Origin: Pseudolysinimonas_A sp044239695
GTDB lineage: Bacteria; Actinomycetota; Actinomycetes; Actinomycetales; Microbacteriaceae
Direction: 5' to 3'
Length of the DNA stretch: 21,940 nucleotides
Assembly (NCBI RefSeq): GCF_044239695.1
Contig: NZ_JBIIAW010000049.1
Location: forward strand, 1-21,940
Shown in pieces: positions 14,608-20,766 of the stretch; position 1 is the first letter of the stretch; each line of letters opens with the position of its first letter. A model generated the notes under the pieces. That model searched no databases. It saw only the letters and a program-made list of their open reading frames with translations, and was not told the DNA's origin. The position numbers and the translations under genes were made by a program.

Positions 14608-16065
14608 CTGCACGGCGGCGGTGAGCCGCGCGAGGTTGTCGAGGGTGCGGTGCCAGACCGGACGCTTCAGCCACTCGTCGAGCGTGAGCTCGCGTGACAT
14701 CGCCCGGTTCTCGGCCTCGATCTCGCGCAACTGCGACAGGAACTCCTCGCCGCGCACCATGACCGAGATCTCCAGGTCGAGGCTGAACGAGCGCATGTCC
14801 ATGTTGCTGGAGCCGATGACCGAGATCTGGTCGTCGATCGTCAGGTGCTTGGAGTGCAGGATCGTCGGCCCGGCGTAGAGCCAGATCTTCACGCCCGCGC
14901 GCAGCAGCGCCTCGTAGTACGACCGCTGCGCGTGGAAGACGAGGAACTGGTCGCCGATCTCCGACACGAACAGTTCCACCTCGAGGCCGGACTGCGCGGC
15001 GGTCGTGATCGCGTAGAGCATCGAATCGTCGGGAACGAAGTACGGGGAGGTCAGGATGACCTTCTTCTGCGCCGCGTAGACCAGCGAGTTGAACAGGCGG
15101 AGGTTGTTCTCGCCGTCGAAGCCGGGGCCGGAGGGCACCACCTGGCAATCGAAGTCGCCGTCCCCGGTCTTGCGGGCGGGAGCGGCTTCGCGTTCGAGCA
15201 GCTCGTTCGTCTCGGAGTACCAGTCGGTCACGAAGAGCGCGTCGATGCCGGCGACCACCGGGCCCTCGAACCGCGCCATGTAGTCCTTCCAGTGCAGCCC
15301 GCGCTTGTGGTTCTTGCGGCGCTGGTATCCCGTCTCGACGACGTTCTGCGAGCCGGTGAACGCGATCTGCCCGTCGATGACGAGCAGTTTGCGGTGGTTG
15401 CGCAGGTCGGGGCGCTGGAACTGTGCGCGCGACGGGCGGAACGGCAGCATCCGCCGCCATTCGATCCCCATCGCGTTGAGCCGCCTCACGGTGCGGCGGT
15501 AGCCCGGGTACTGCGCGTTGCCGAGGTGGTCGAGCAGCACGCGCACGGTGACGCCGCGGTCGTGCGCCTCCTCGAGGGCGTCGAAGAAGTCGGCGGTCGC
15601 CTCGTCGAGCAGCAGGATGTAGAACTCGCAGTGCACGGTCTTCGTCGCCGCGCGGATCGCCGCGGTCATCTGCGCGAGCGACTCGGTGTTGTCGTTCCAC
15701 ATCTGCGCGGAGTTGCCGCCGACGAGCGGCATCGCGCCCAGGGTGCGGTTGAGTTCCACGATCGGCGCCAGCCAGGCCGGCCACGGCGGATCGAGCTTGA
15801 CGCGGTCGAAACCTTCGGTGGTCTCGAGGATGTACTCGTTGATCTCGCGCTGCTTGCGGCGGCGCGCGCGAGGGAGGCGCGCGCGGCCGAGGATCAGGAA
15901 CAGGATGATGCCGACGTAGGGCAGGAACCAGATCGCCAGCAGCCAGGCGAGCGCCGTCTGCGGTCGTCGGTTCTTCGGCACGAAGATGAGCGCCAGGATG
16001 CGCACGGTGATGTCGACCACGAGGGCGATGATCGCGATCGTCAGCGTCATCCAGCCGGGTTCCAT
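14605..16065 (-). CDS. cls: Cardiolipin synthase (PLD family)
   Basis: A 486-residue membrane phospholipid enzyme that forms cardiolipin at the cytoplasmic membrane. The N-terminal PLDc_N anchor has two transmembrane helices (about residues 6-28 and 38-60), followed by basic RARLPRARRRKQR. Two catalytic HKD motifs are complete: HRKLLVID (H224, K226, D231) with GSQN, and HSKHLTID (H404, K406, D411) with GSSN. The length is normal for bacterial Cls. The ATG at 16065 is preferred over the 18-residue longer frame from 16119, because that extension (rich in Cys and His) runs into the divergent gene and the conserved hydrophobic N-terminus begins right after it. CACACT lies 6 nt upstream of this ATG. 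The OLD gene follows after 9 bp. Confidence 0.93.
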   Translation of the reverse strand: MEPGWMTLTIAIIALVVDITVRILALIFVPKNRRPQTALAWLLAIWFLPYVGIILFLILGRARLPRARRRKQREINEYILETTEGFDRVKLDPPWPAWLAPIVELNRTLGAMPLVGGNSAQMWNDNTESLAQMTAAIRAATKTVHCEFYILLLDEATADFFDALEEAHDRGVTVRVLLDHLGNAQYPGYRRTVRRLNAMGIEWRRMLPFRPSRAQFQRPDLRNHRKLLVIDGQIAFTGSQNVVETGYQRRKNHKRGLHWKDYMARFEGPVVAGIDALFVTDWYSETNELLEREAAPARKTGDGDFDCQVVPSGPGFDGENNLRLFNSLVYAAQKKVILTSPYFVPDDSMLYAITTAAQSGLEVELFVSEIGDQFLVFHAQRSYYEALLRAGVKIWLYAGPTILHSKHLTIDDQISVIGSSNMDMRSFSLDLEISVMVRGEEFLSQLREIEAENRAMSRELTLDEWLKRPVWHRTLDNLARLTAAVQ

Positions 16066-16103
16066 GTTCTCAGTGTGGCAGTGGCACGTGGTAGGCAGGA
16101 GGC

Positions 16104-16487
16104 ATGACCGACCGCGCATCCGCCGAGGACTGGTTCCGCCGATACCGCGTCGCCTGGGAATCGAACGATGTCGACGACATCCGCTCGCTCTTCACCGAGG
16201 ATGCCATCTACCGCGGGTTCCCCGACGACCCCGCCCCGTACGTCGGGCTCGACGCGATCGTCGCCGGCTGGCTCGAGAACGCCGATCAGCCCGGCGACAC
16301 CGACTTCGAGTGGAAGCTGCTTGCGGTCGACGGCGAGGTCGCGATCGCCGAGTGCGTCACCGCCTACGTGAACTCCAACCCGCCCAGGGTCTACGACAAC
16401 CTGTTCGTCATCACGCTGCCCGCGGGCGGCCGCGCGACCGAGTTCACCGACTGGTGGATCGAACGCACGCCCGAGGAGGCGGCGTGA
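16104..16487 (+). CDS. SnoaL/NTF2-like protein, first of a tandem pair
   Basis: A 127-residue protein of the NTF2-like fold: an N-terminal helix (EDWFRRYRVAWESNDVDDI), the stretch LFTEDAIYRGFPDD, then AIVAGWLENAD and a C-terminal strand region ending EFTDWWIERTPEE. These are the marks of the SnoaL-like group, which includes small enzymes, binding proteins and many unknowns. No catalytic residue can be assigned. TAGGCA sits 6 nt before the ATG; a GGAGG lies too close to the start to be a normal ribosome binding site. The stop overlaps the next start as GTGA, so the two paralogues are translationally coupled and may form a heterodimer, as dimers are usual in the fold. Confidence 0.8.
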   Translation: MTDRASAEDWFRRYRVAWESNDVDDIRSLFTEDAIYRGFPDDPAPYVGLDAIVAGWLENADQPGDTDFEWKLLAVDGEVAIAECVTAYVNSNPPRVYDNLFVITLPAGGRATEFTDWWIERTPEEAA

Positions 16488-16870
16488 ACGACCCGCGGGT
16501 CGAGCACTTCATGGCCGGATACCGCCGGGCCTGGGAGTCGAACGACGCGGATGACGTCGTCGCGATCTTCACGCCCGACGCGGTCTATCGCGGGCGCCCG
16601 GGCACTCCGGCGTGGACGGGGCACGACGAGATCGTCGCCGGCTGGCTGGAGAACGCCGACGAGCCGGGCACGACGACGTTCGCCTGGGAGACCCTCGCCC
16701 GCGACGGCGACCTGGCCGTGGTGCGGTGCGTGACCACCTATCCGAAGGGGCCGAAGAAGGGCACCTACGACAACCTGTGGGTGATCGACTTCGCCCCCGA
16801 CGGCCGCGCCGCCGAGTTCACCGACTGGTGGATCGCCCGCAAGTGGAAGGGCACCCCCGCCGCGGGTTGA
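16484..16870 (+). CDS. SnoaL/NTF2-like protein, second of a tandem pair
   Basis: A 128-residue paralogue of the preceding protein. Shared stretches include AWESND, IVAGWLENAD, YDNL and EFTDWWI, so the pair arose by tandem duplication and has since diverged. The GTG start overlaps the upstream stop codon. The TGA stop (16868-16870) lies inside the first unit of the repeat array that follows: the last residues, PAAG, are encoded partly by the repeat's CGCGGGT. Other NTF2-like proteins commonly end soon after the EFTDWWI strand, so the repeat may have replaced the original 3' end. Function unknown. Confidence 0.8.
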   Translation: MNDPRVEHFMAGYRRAWESNDADDVVAIFTPDAVYRGRPGTPAWTGHDEIVAGWLENADEPGTTTFAWETLARDGDLAVVRCVTTYPKGPKKGTYDNLWVIDFAPDGRAAEFTDWWIARKWKGTPAAG

Positions 16871-16992
16871 GTGCCGCCGAAGGCGGTGTATCGAAACCGC
16901 GAGGCTCCGCGGGTTGAGTGCCGCCGAAGGAGGTGTATCGAAACCGCGAGGCTCCGCGGGTTGAGTGCCGCCGAAGGCGGTGTATCGAAACC
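16860..16992 (+). repeat. Tandem array of three palindromic repeats (copies 4-6), 47-bp period
   Basis: CCGCGGGTTGAG starts at 16860, 16907 and 16954. The first two units are identical except for one base (C to A in the hairpin of the second, which breaks a pair); the third is cut short where the yajQ stop begins. Each has the hairpin CCGCC-GAA-GGCGG followed by TGTATCGAAACC and, in the first two, the linker GCGAGGCT. There are no unique spacers, so it is not a CRISPR. Confidence 0.9.
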
Positions 16993-16993
16993 C

Positions 16994-17482
16994 TCAGCGC
17001 ATGTTGATGAACTGCAGCGCGACGTCGAGGTCCTTGCCCTTGAGCAGCGCGATGACGGCCTGAAGGTCGTCACGCGACTTCGACTGCACGCGCAGTTCGT
17101 CGCCCTGGATCTGGCTCTTGATCGACTTCGGTCCTTCGTCGCGGATGATCTTCGAGATCTTCTTCGCGTCCTCGCTCGAGATGCCCTCCTTGATGGCGGC
17201 CTCGATGCGGTACTCCTTGCCGCTCGGGAACGGCTTGCCGGCATCCAGCGATCGCAGCGAGATGTTGCGCTTGATCAGCTTCTGCTCGAAGACCTCGAGC
17301 ACCGCCTTCACGCGCTCCTCGGCGTTGGCCTTCATGAGGATCTTCTCGCCCGACATCTCGATCGAGGCGCCGACGTTCTTGAAGTCGTAGCGCTGCTGGA
17401 TCTCCTTGTGGGCCATGCCGAGGGCGTTCTGCACCTCCATGTTGTCGACCTTGGAGACGATGTCGAACGAGGAATCTGCCAT
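16994..17482 (-). CDS. yajQ: YajQ-family nucleotide-binding protein
   Basis: A 162-residue protein that matches YajQ along its whole length: MADSSFDIVSKVDNMEVQNA at the N-terminus, NISLRSLDAGKPFPSG, EDAKKISKIIRDEG, KSIKSQIQGDELRV and the C-terminal DLQAVIALLKGKDLDVALQF. The family is cytoplasmic, binds nucleotides, and in some bacteria senses c-di-GMP; the role in actinobacteria is unclear. The stop codon adjoins the last unit of the repeat array. The start is 22 bp from the divergent lytic transglycosylase start, and a TAGCAT box 6 nt before its ATG suggests a leaderless transcript. Confidence 0.93.
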   Translation of the reverse strand: MADSSFDIVSKVDNMEVQNALGMAHKEIQQRYDFKNVGASIEMSGEKILMKANAEERVKAVLEVFEQKLIKRNISLRSLDAGKPFPSGKEYRIEAAIKEGISSEDAKKISKIIRDEGPKSIKSQIQGDELRVQSKSRDDLQAVIALLKGKDLDVALQFINMR

Positions 17483-17488
17483 GTGGCC

Positions 17489-17498
17489 ATGCTACAAA
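17489..17498. promoter_or_regulatory. Overlapping divergent -10 boxes of yajQ and the transglycosylase gene
   Basis: On the minus strand TAGCAT (17489-17494) lies 6 nt before the yajQ ATG. On the plus strand TACAAA (17493-17498), preceded by TGC as in an extended -10, lies 6 nt before the transglycosylase ATG at 17505. The two hexamers share two bases, so RNA polymerase could occupy only one promoter at a time. Confidence 0.5.
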
Positions 17499-17504
17499 GC
17501 CAGG

Positions 17505-18272
17505 ATGCGTGCGAGCCGACTCCTTCTCATCGGTATCGCCGTGCTCGCCGCCGCCGGTCTCGTCGTCGGCGCCATCCTGGTGTTCCTCGCTCCCCGCCTC
17601 GACGTGCAGGTGCTGCTTCCCGACACCGACGAGCCGGCTCCGTCGTGGGCGGCGCCCGCCGAGCCCCCCACCCCGGCGGCGAGACCGGGCGTCGGCGTCG
17701 CGAGCCTCGTGGATGTCGACTGGGTTGTCGCGACGAGTGAGGCGACCGGCATCCCGGTGCGGGCGCTGGCGGGGTACGCCGGCGCGGTGCTCGCCAAGGC
17801 GAGCGCGATGCCGGAGTGCGGGATCTCGTGGAACACCCTCGCCGCGATCGGTGCGACGGAGAGCGACCACGGGCGGCACGGCGGATCCGCGGTCGAGGAG
17901 GACGGCACGGTGACGCCGCCGATCTACGGGGTGCCGCTCGCCGGCGGCGAGGGGATCGAGCACATCCCCGACTCCGACGGCGGAACCCTCGATGGCGACA
18001 CGGAGTTCGACCGGGCGGTAGGTCCGTTCCAGTTGATCCCGCAGACCTGGCGCAACTGGCACACCGACGGCAACGGCGACGGGGTCGAAGATCCGCACAA
18101 CATCGACGACGCCGCGATGGCGACGGTCAACTACCTGTGCCGCGTGAGCGTCGGCATCGACACCGAGGAGGGCTGGATCGCGGCGGTGTCGGGATTCAAC
18201 TCCCCGCAGTCCTACCGCGACACCGTCGCGACCTACGCCGTGAGGTATGCGGAGGCCACCTCCGCGGGTTGA
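17505..18272 (+). CDS. Membrane-anchored lytic transglycosylase (MltB-like SLT family)
   Basis: A 255-residue exported protein. Residues 1-30 are an uncleaved-looking signal anchor (basic MRASR, then a hydrophobic run ending FLAP), followed by a proline-rich linker (about 42-62). The catalytic domain has AAIGATESDHGRHGG with E119 in the place of the catalytic glutamate, then GPFQLIPQTWRNW, GDGVEDPHNIDDA and a YLCR segment, as in actinobacterial SLT_2/MltB-type enzymes that cut glycan strands of peptidoglycan. Two cysteines (C105 and that of YLCR) may form a disulfide. The ATG at 17505 is chosen because upstream residues would overlap yajQ. The stop (18270-18272) falls inside a palindromic repeat, so the last residues, SAG, are shaped by the repeat. 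Confidence 0.87.
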   Translation: MRASRLLLIGIAVLAAAGLVVGAILVFLAPRLDVQVLLPDTDEPAPSWAAPAEPPTPAARPGVGVASLVDVDWVVATSEATGIPVRALAGYAGAVLAKASAMPECGISWNTLAAIGATESDHGRHGGSAVEEDGTVTPPIYGVPLAGGEGIEHIPDSDGGTLDGDTEFDRAVGPFQLIPQTWRNWHTDGNGDGVEDPHNIDDAAMATVNYLCRVSVGIDTEEGWIAAVSGFNSPQSYRDTVATYAVRYAEATSAG

Positions 18273-18303
18273 GTGCCGCGCGCCAGCGCGGTGTATCGAA
18301 ACC
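18262..18303 (+). repeat. Palindromic repeat copy 7, forward
   Basis: CCGCGGGTTGAGTG, the hairpin CCGCGC-GCCA-GCGCGG (18276-18291) and TGTATCGAAACC. Its TGA is the stop codon of the transglycosylase gene. It is nearly identical to copy 1. Confidence 0.85.
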
Positions 18304-18309
18304 GACTCG

Positions 18310-18348
18310 GTGGTCGAGTAGCGCCGGCAGGCGCGTGTCGAGACCCAC
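18310..18348 (+). repeat. Palindromic repeat copy 8, diverged variant
   Basis: GTGGTCGAGTAG, the hairpin GCGCC-GGCA-GGCGC (18321-18334) and GTGTCGAGACCCAC. It shares the layout of the other copies but has GTAG directly before the hairpin and longer complementary ends. It lies 6 bp behind copy 7 and just upstream of the tRNA-Tyr promoter. Confidence 0.7.
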
Positions 18349-18360
18349 GCCCCGCTCGGG

Positions 18361-18366
18361 TATCCT
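18361..18366 (+). promoter_or_regulatory. Candidate -10 box (TATCCT) of tRNA-Tyr
   Basis: TATCCT lies 22 nt before the mature tRNA 5' end, leaving a short leader to be removed by RNase P. At 17-bp spacing upstream is TCGAGA (18338-18343), four of six bases of TTGACA, which lies inside repeat copy 8. Confidence 0.55.
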
Positions 18367-18388
18367 TGTGCGGGCGCCTCGGCGCTGC

Positions 18389-18469
18389 GGCGAGTTACCC
18401 AAGCGGCCAAAGGGATCTGACTGTAAATCAGACACGTAAGTTTCGGGGGTTCGAATCCCTCACTCGCCA
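18389..18469 (+). tRNA. tRNA-Tyr (anticodon GTA)
   Basis: A complete class II tRNA of 81 nt. The acceptor stem GGCGAGT/ACTCGCC pairs over all 7 bp. The D stem is CCC/GGG, the anticodon stem TCTGA/TCAGA encloses the loop CTGTAAA with anticodon GTA at 18423-18425, a 12-nt variable region follows, and the T arm is GGGGG-TTCGAAT-CCCTC with one G-T pair. The discriminator is A; CCA is not encoded. A terminator hairpin follows. Confidence 0.96.
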
Positions 18470-18475
18470 CACTTC

Positions 18476-18499
18476 GAAGCCCCGCTCCGGCGGGGCTTC
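18476..18499. terminator. Terminator hairpin between tRNA-Tyr and ccdA
   Basis: GAAGCCCCGC-TCCG-GCGGGGCTTC is a perfect 10-bp stem with a 4-nt loop, 6 bp behind the tRNA and 19 bp from the convergent ccdA stop. It can serve both directions. Only a weak pyrimidine run follows on the plus strand. Confidence 0.8.
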
Positions 18500-18518
18500 T
18501 CCCGTTCCGGCTCGAGCC

Positions 18519-19268
18519 TCAGCCGAGGAGCAGGTGCTCGAGATCCTCGATCGGCCCGTACCAGCCCTGGTCGAGGATGAAGGTCTGCGCCACCTTGTCG
18601 AGCCCGAGGATGACGGCCACGCCGACGAGGATCATCAGGATGCCGACGATCCGCCGGAACCAGCCGTCGGGGCGGTTGAGCCAGCCGACGCGGCGGGCGA
18701 AGGCCTGGCCGAGCACCGCGACGAGCAGAAGCGCTGCCGCGAGTCCGATCGCGTAGACCACGATCGCGGCGAGTCCTTCGCCGAACGACACGGGGAGCAC
18801 TGCGGCGACGATGAGCGCGTAGGTCGGGCTGCAGCTGGAGAACGTCGGCCCGAGGGCGGCGCCGAGGAGGAGGTCGCCGGCCGGACCGCCGGTGCGCGAG
18901 GCCCGATCGAGCGCGACACCGCCGCGGGCCTGCAGCCCGGTGGCGAGCATGAGCCGCTCCCACAGCCGCGGGAACACGAGCGTCACGCCGAAGCCGATCA
19001 CGAGCGCGCCCGCGATGATCTGCCAGACGATCTGCGGCACTCCGAGCAGCGCCGTGGTGGCCTTGAGTAGGAGCGTGAACGCGATCACCGAGAGCGCGAG
19101 CCCGGTGGCGACCAGCAGGGGTCGGTACCACTGGCGGCGTGCGGCTCCGGCATCCGCGGCGGTGCGGGCGGCAGTGCCGCCGACGATCACCGGGAGCAGC
19201 GGGAGCACGCACGGCGCGGCGACGGTGAGCACGCCCGCGACGAAGGCGAGCAGCAGCAGGGTCAGCAC
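18519..19268 (-). CDS. ccdA: CcdA/DsbD-type thiol-disulfide transmembrane transporter
   Basis: A 249-residue membrane protein with about six transmembrane segments that carries reducing power from cytoplasmic thioredoxin across the membrane. The two redox cysteines of the family are present: C20 in VAAPCVLPLLPV and C146 in GPTFSSCSPTYAL. It starts with GTG 9 bp behind the thioredoxin-like gene, with no Shine-Dalgarno sequence, and is surely cotranscribed with it. The pair makes a route for reducing exported proteins, possibly cytochrome c or envelope thiols; no cytochrome maturation gene is in the window, so the target is open. Confidence 0.9.
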   Translation of the reverse strand: MLTLLLLAFVAGVLTVAAPCVLPLLPVIVGGTAARTAADAGAARRQWYRPLLVATGLALSVIAFTLLLKATTALLGVPQIVWQIIAGALVIGFGVTLVFPRLWERLMLATGLQARGGVALDRASRTGGPAGDLLLGAALGPTFSSCSPTYALIVAAVLPVSFGEGLAAIVVYAIGLAAALLLVAVLGQAFARRVGWLNRPDGWFRRIVGILMILVGVAVILGLDKVAQTFILDQGWYGPIEDLEHLLLG

Positions 19269-19277
19269 GGGCGCGGG

Positions 19278-19760
19278 TCAGAGCATCGCCGCGACGACGG
19301 CGTCGAGGCTCGGGTCGTCGTAGGCGACATGCGACTGCAGGGGGTCGCCCGACGAGTCGACTTCGACGAACGTCGTCTGCAGCGTCACGCCGTAGCGCTG
19401 GCGGAGCGCCTGGTTGCTGTCGTAGTCGACGTGCAGGATCGTCACGCCGGCTGGGACGCCCTGCGCGAGGATGTCGTCCTCGATCGCCCGGCACTGCGGA
19501 CACCACGACGCGTGGAAGAACAGCAGCACCCGACCCTCGGCGGCAGCGACGGCCGCCTCGGAGTAGTCGAGGTACGTGCCGGCGGTCGCCGACGGTGTCG
19601 ACGAGTCGATCGGGGAGGGGTCGACGTCGGGGGCCGCGATCGTCGGGACCGGGTCGGCGACCGGCGCGATCTCGCTGCGCGGCAGGACCAGGAGGGCGAC
19701 GACGGCCGCGACGACGGCAACGGCGACGATGCCGAGGATGATCGCGAGGCGGGGATTCAT
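19278..19760 (-). CDS. Membrane-anchored thioredoxin-like protein
   Basis: A 160-residue protein with an N-terminal signal anchor (residues 5-27), a Pro/Asp/Ser-rich linker (30-60) and a thioredoxin domain. Its active site WCPQC (C87, C90) lies in the sequence VLLFFHASWCPQCRAIEDDI, followed by GVTILHVDYDSNQALRQRYGV and TTFVEVDSSG; the cis-proline usual before the last strand is not evident (TLQTTF instead of TPT). It would act outside the membrane, reduced by CcdA, its downstream neighbour. The ATG at 19760 is chosen because the preceding 24 residues of the open frame are basic and lie in the intergenic region. GACACT, 7 nt upstream, is a weak -10 candidate. Confidence 0.87.
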   Translation of the reverse strand: MNPRLAIILGIVAVAVVAAVVALLVLPRSEIAPVADPVPTIAAPDVDPSPIDSSTPSATAGTYLDYSEAAVAAAEGRVLLFFHASWCPQCRAIEDDILAQGVPAGVTILHVDYDSNQALRQRYGVTLQTTFVEVDSSGDPLQSHVAYDDPSLDAVVAAML

Positions 19761-19857
19761 GACGTCCAGTGTCGCAGGCGACCGTGTCCTTCCGCCGTGC
19801 CGGGGGTGCACCGAGCAGTACCTCGACCCCACCCACGACCCGCGGCTGCAGGGCTAG
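19759..19857 (+). CDS. Possible 32-residue small protein with CxxC motif
   Basis: An ORF in the gap between the thioredoxin-like and IMPase-family genes, whose ATG overlaps the thioredoxin-like ATG on the other strand. The peptide contains LPPCRGCTEQYLDPTHDPRL. In its last 21 codons every third base is G or C, while second positions are about 57% GC, the pattern of real high-GC genes. No promoter or Shine-Dalgarno sequence can be named, and the frame is also open upstream (antisense to the thioredoxin-like gene). CxxC may bind metal. I do not recognise a family. Confidence 0.35.
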   Translation: MTSSVAGDRVLPPCRGCTEQYLDPTHDPRLQG

Positions 19858-19870
19858 CGAGATGCGGGGC

Positions 19871-19876
19871 TAGCGT
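19871..19876 (+). promoter_or_regulatory. Leaderless -10 box (TAGCGT) of the IMPase-family gene
   Basis: TAGCGT is followed by 6 nt (GGAGAC) and the GTG at 19883. The GGAG in the gap is too close to the start for a standard ribosome binding site. Confidence 0.55.
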
Positions 19877-19882
19877 GGAGAC

Positions 19883-20704
19883 GTGTCCGACCTCCTCGAC
19901 CTCGCCCGAACCATCGCCCTCGAAGCCGGGGAGCTGGCGGCGAGGCGCCGTCGCGAGGGCGTCGAGATCGCCGCCACCAAGTCGACGATCGTGGATGTCG
20001 TCACCGAGGCCGACCGCGAGGTCGAGCGCCTCATCCTCGATCGCATCCGGGAGGCTCGTCCCGATGACGGGGTGCTCGGCGAGGAGGGCGCGTCGGTGCC
20101 GGGCTCGAGCGGGCTCGCCTGGGTCGTCGACCCGATCGACGGCACCGTCAACTACCTCTACGGGTTGCCGCACTACGCGGTGAGCATCGCAATCGTCGAG
20201 CTTCCGGAGGGCGGCGGCGACCCCGATCCGCTCACCTGGACGTCGAAGGTCGGCGTGGTGCTCAACCCGGCGTCGGGGGAGCTGTTCACCGCCGAAGTCG
20301 GCGCCGGCGCATTCTGCGGCGACCGCCGCCTGCACGTCGGCGAGCCGGTCTCTCTCGACCTCGCGCTCGTCGCCACCGGCTTCGCCTACGCCGCCTCGAC
20401 CCGGGCGTTCCAGGGGGATGTCGTCGCCCGTCTGCTGCCGCAGGTGCGCGACATCCGCCGACAGGGCACGGCATCCCTCGATCTCTGCTTCGTCGCCGAC
20501 GGACGCTACGACGCCTACTTCGAACGCACCCTCAGTCCGTGGGACCACGCGGCAGGCGCCCTCATCGCGCGCGAAGCCGGCGCACGGGTGACCGGGATGC
20601 GAGGCGCGGCGCCGAGCCGCGACTTCATCCTCGCGGCCGAGCCCTCGGTCGCGGCGGCGCTCGAGGCGCTGCTCGACGAGTTGGGCGAGTTCGAGGATTT
20701 CTGA
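19883..20704 (+). CDS. Inositol monophosphatase-family phosphatase
   Basis: A 273-residue Mg-dependent, Li-sensitive-type phosphatase of the IMPase fold. The metal-binding motifs are complete: GEEG (E67, E68), WVVDPIDGTVNYLYGLPHYA with D83 and D86, and SPWDHAAGALIAREAGA with D221. Members act on inositol-1-phosphate, histidinol phosphate, fructose-1,6-bisphosphate or other sugar phosphates, and the sequence does not decide between them; in actinobacteria inositol phosphatase (SuhB-like) or histidinol phosphatase (HisN-like) are the main options. The GTG start is supported by the -10 box 6 nt upstream. It is an independent unit; nothing nearby belongs to inositol or histidine synthesis. Confidence 0.9.
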   Translation: MSDLLDLARTIALEAGELAARRRREGVEIAATKSTIVDVVTEADREVERLILDRIREARPDDGVLGEEGASVPGSSGLAWVVDPIDGTVNYLYGLPHYAVSIAIVELPEGGGDPDPLTWTSKVGVVLNPASGELFTAEVGAGAFCGDRRLHVGEPVSLDLALVATGFAYAASTRAFQGDVVARLLPQVRDIRRQGTASLDLCFVADGRYDAYFERTLSPWDHAAGALIAREAGARVTGMRGAAPSRDFILAAEPSVAAALEALLDELGEFEDF

Positions 20705-20766
20705 CCCCGGCAGTGTCGCTTTCCTGGGAATCGGCTCGGCAGGTGGAGTCACCGTTGCCGATTCGT

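Noticed and set aside
16066..16119. 18-residue N-terminal extension of cardiolipin synthase
   Set aside because: It is Cys/His-rich, overlaps the start of the divergent SnoaL-like gene and precedes the typical membrane anchor, which begins at the ATG at 16065.
16860..16992. Tandem repeats as a small CRISPR array
   Set aside because: The units follow each other with a conserved linker and no unique spacers, the same element occurs singly elsewhere, and no cas gene is present.
18389..18469. tRNA-Tyr as an integration site (att) for a mobile element
   Set aside because: No integrase gene and no second copy of the tRNA 3' end were found in the window.
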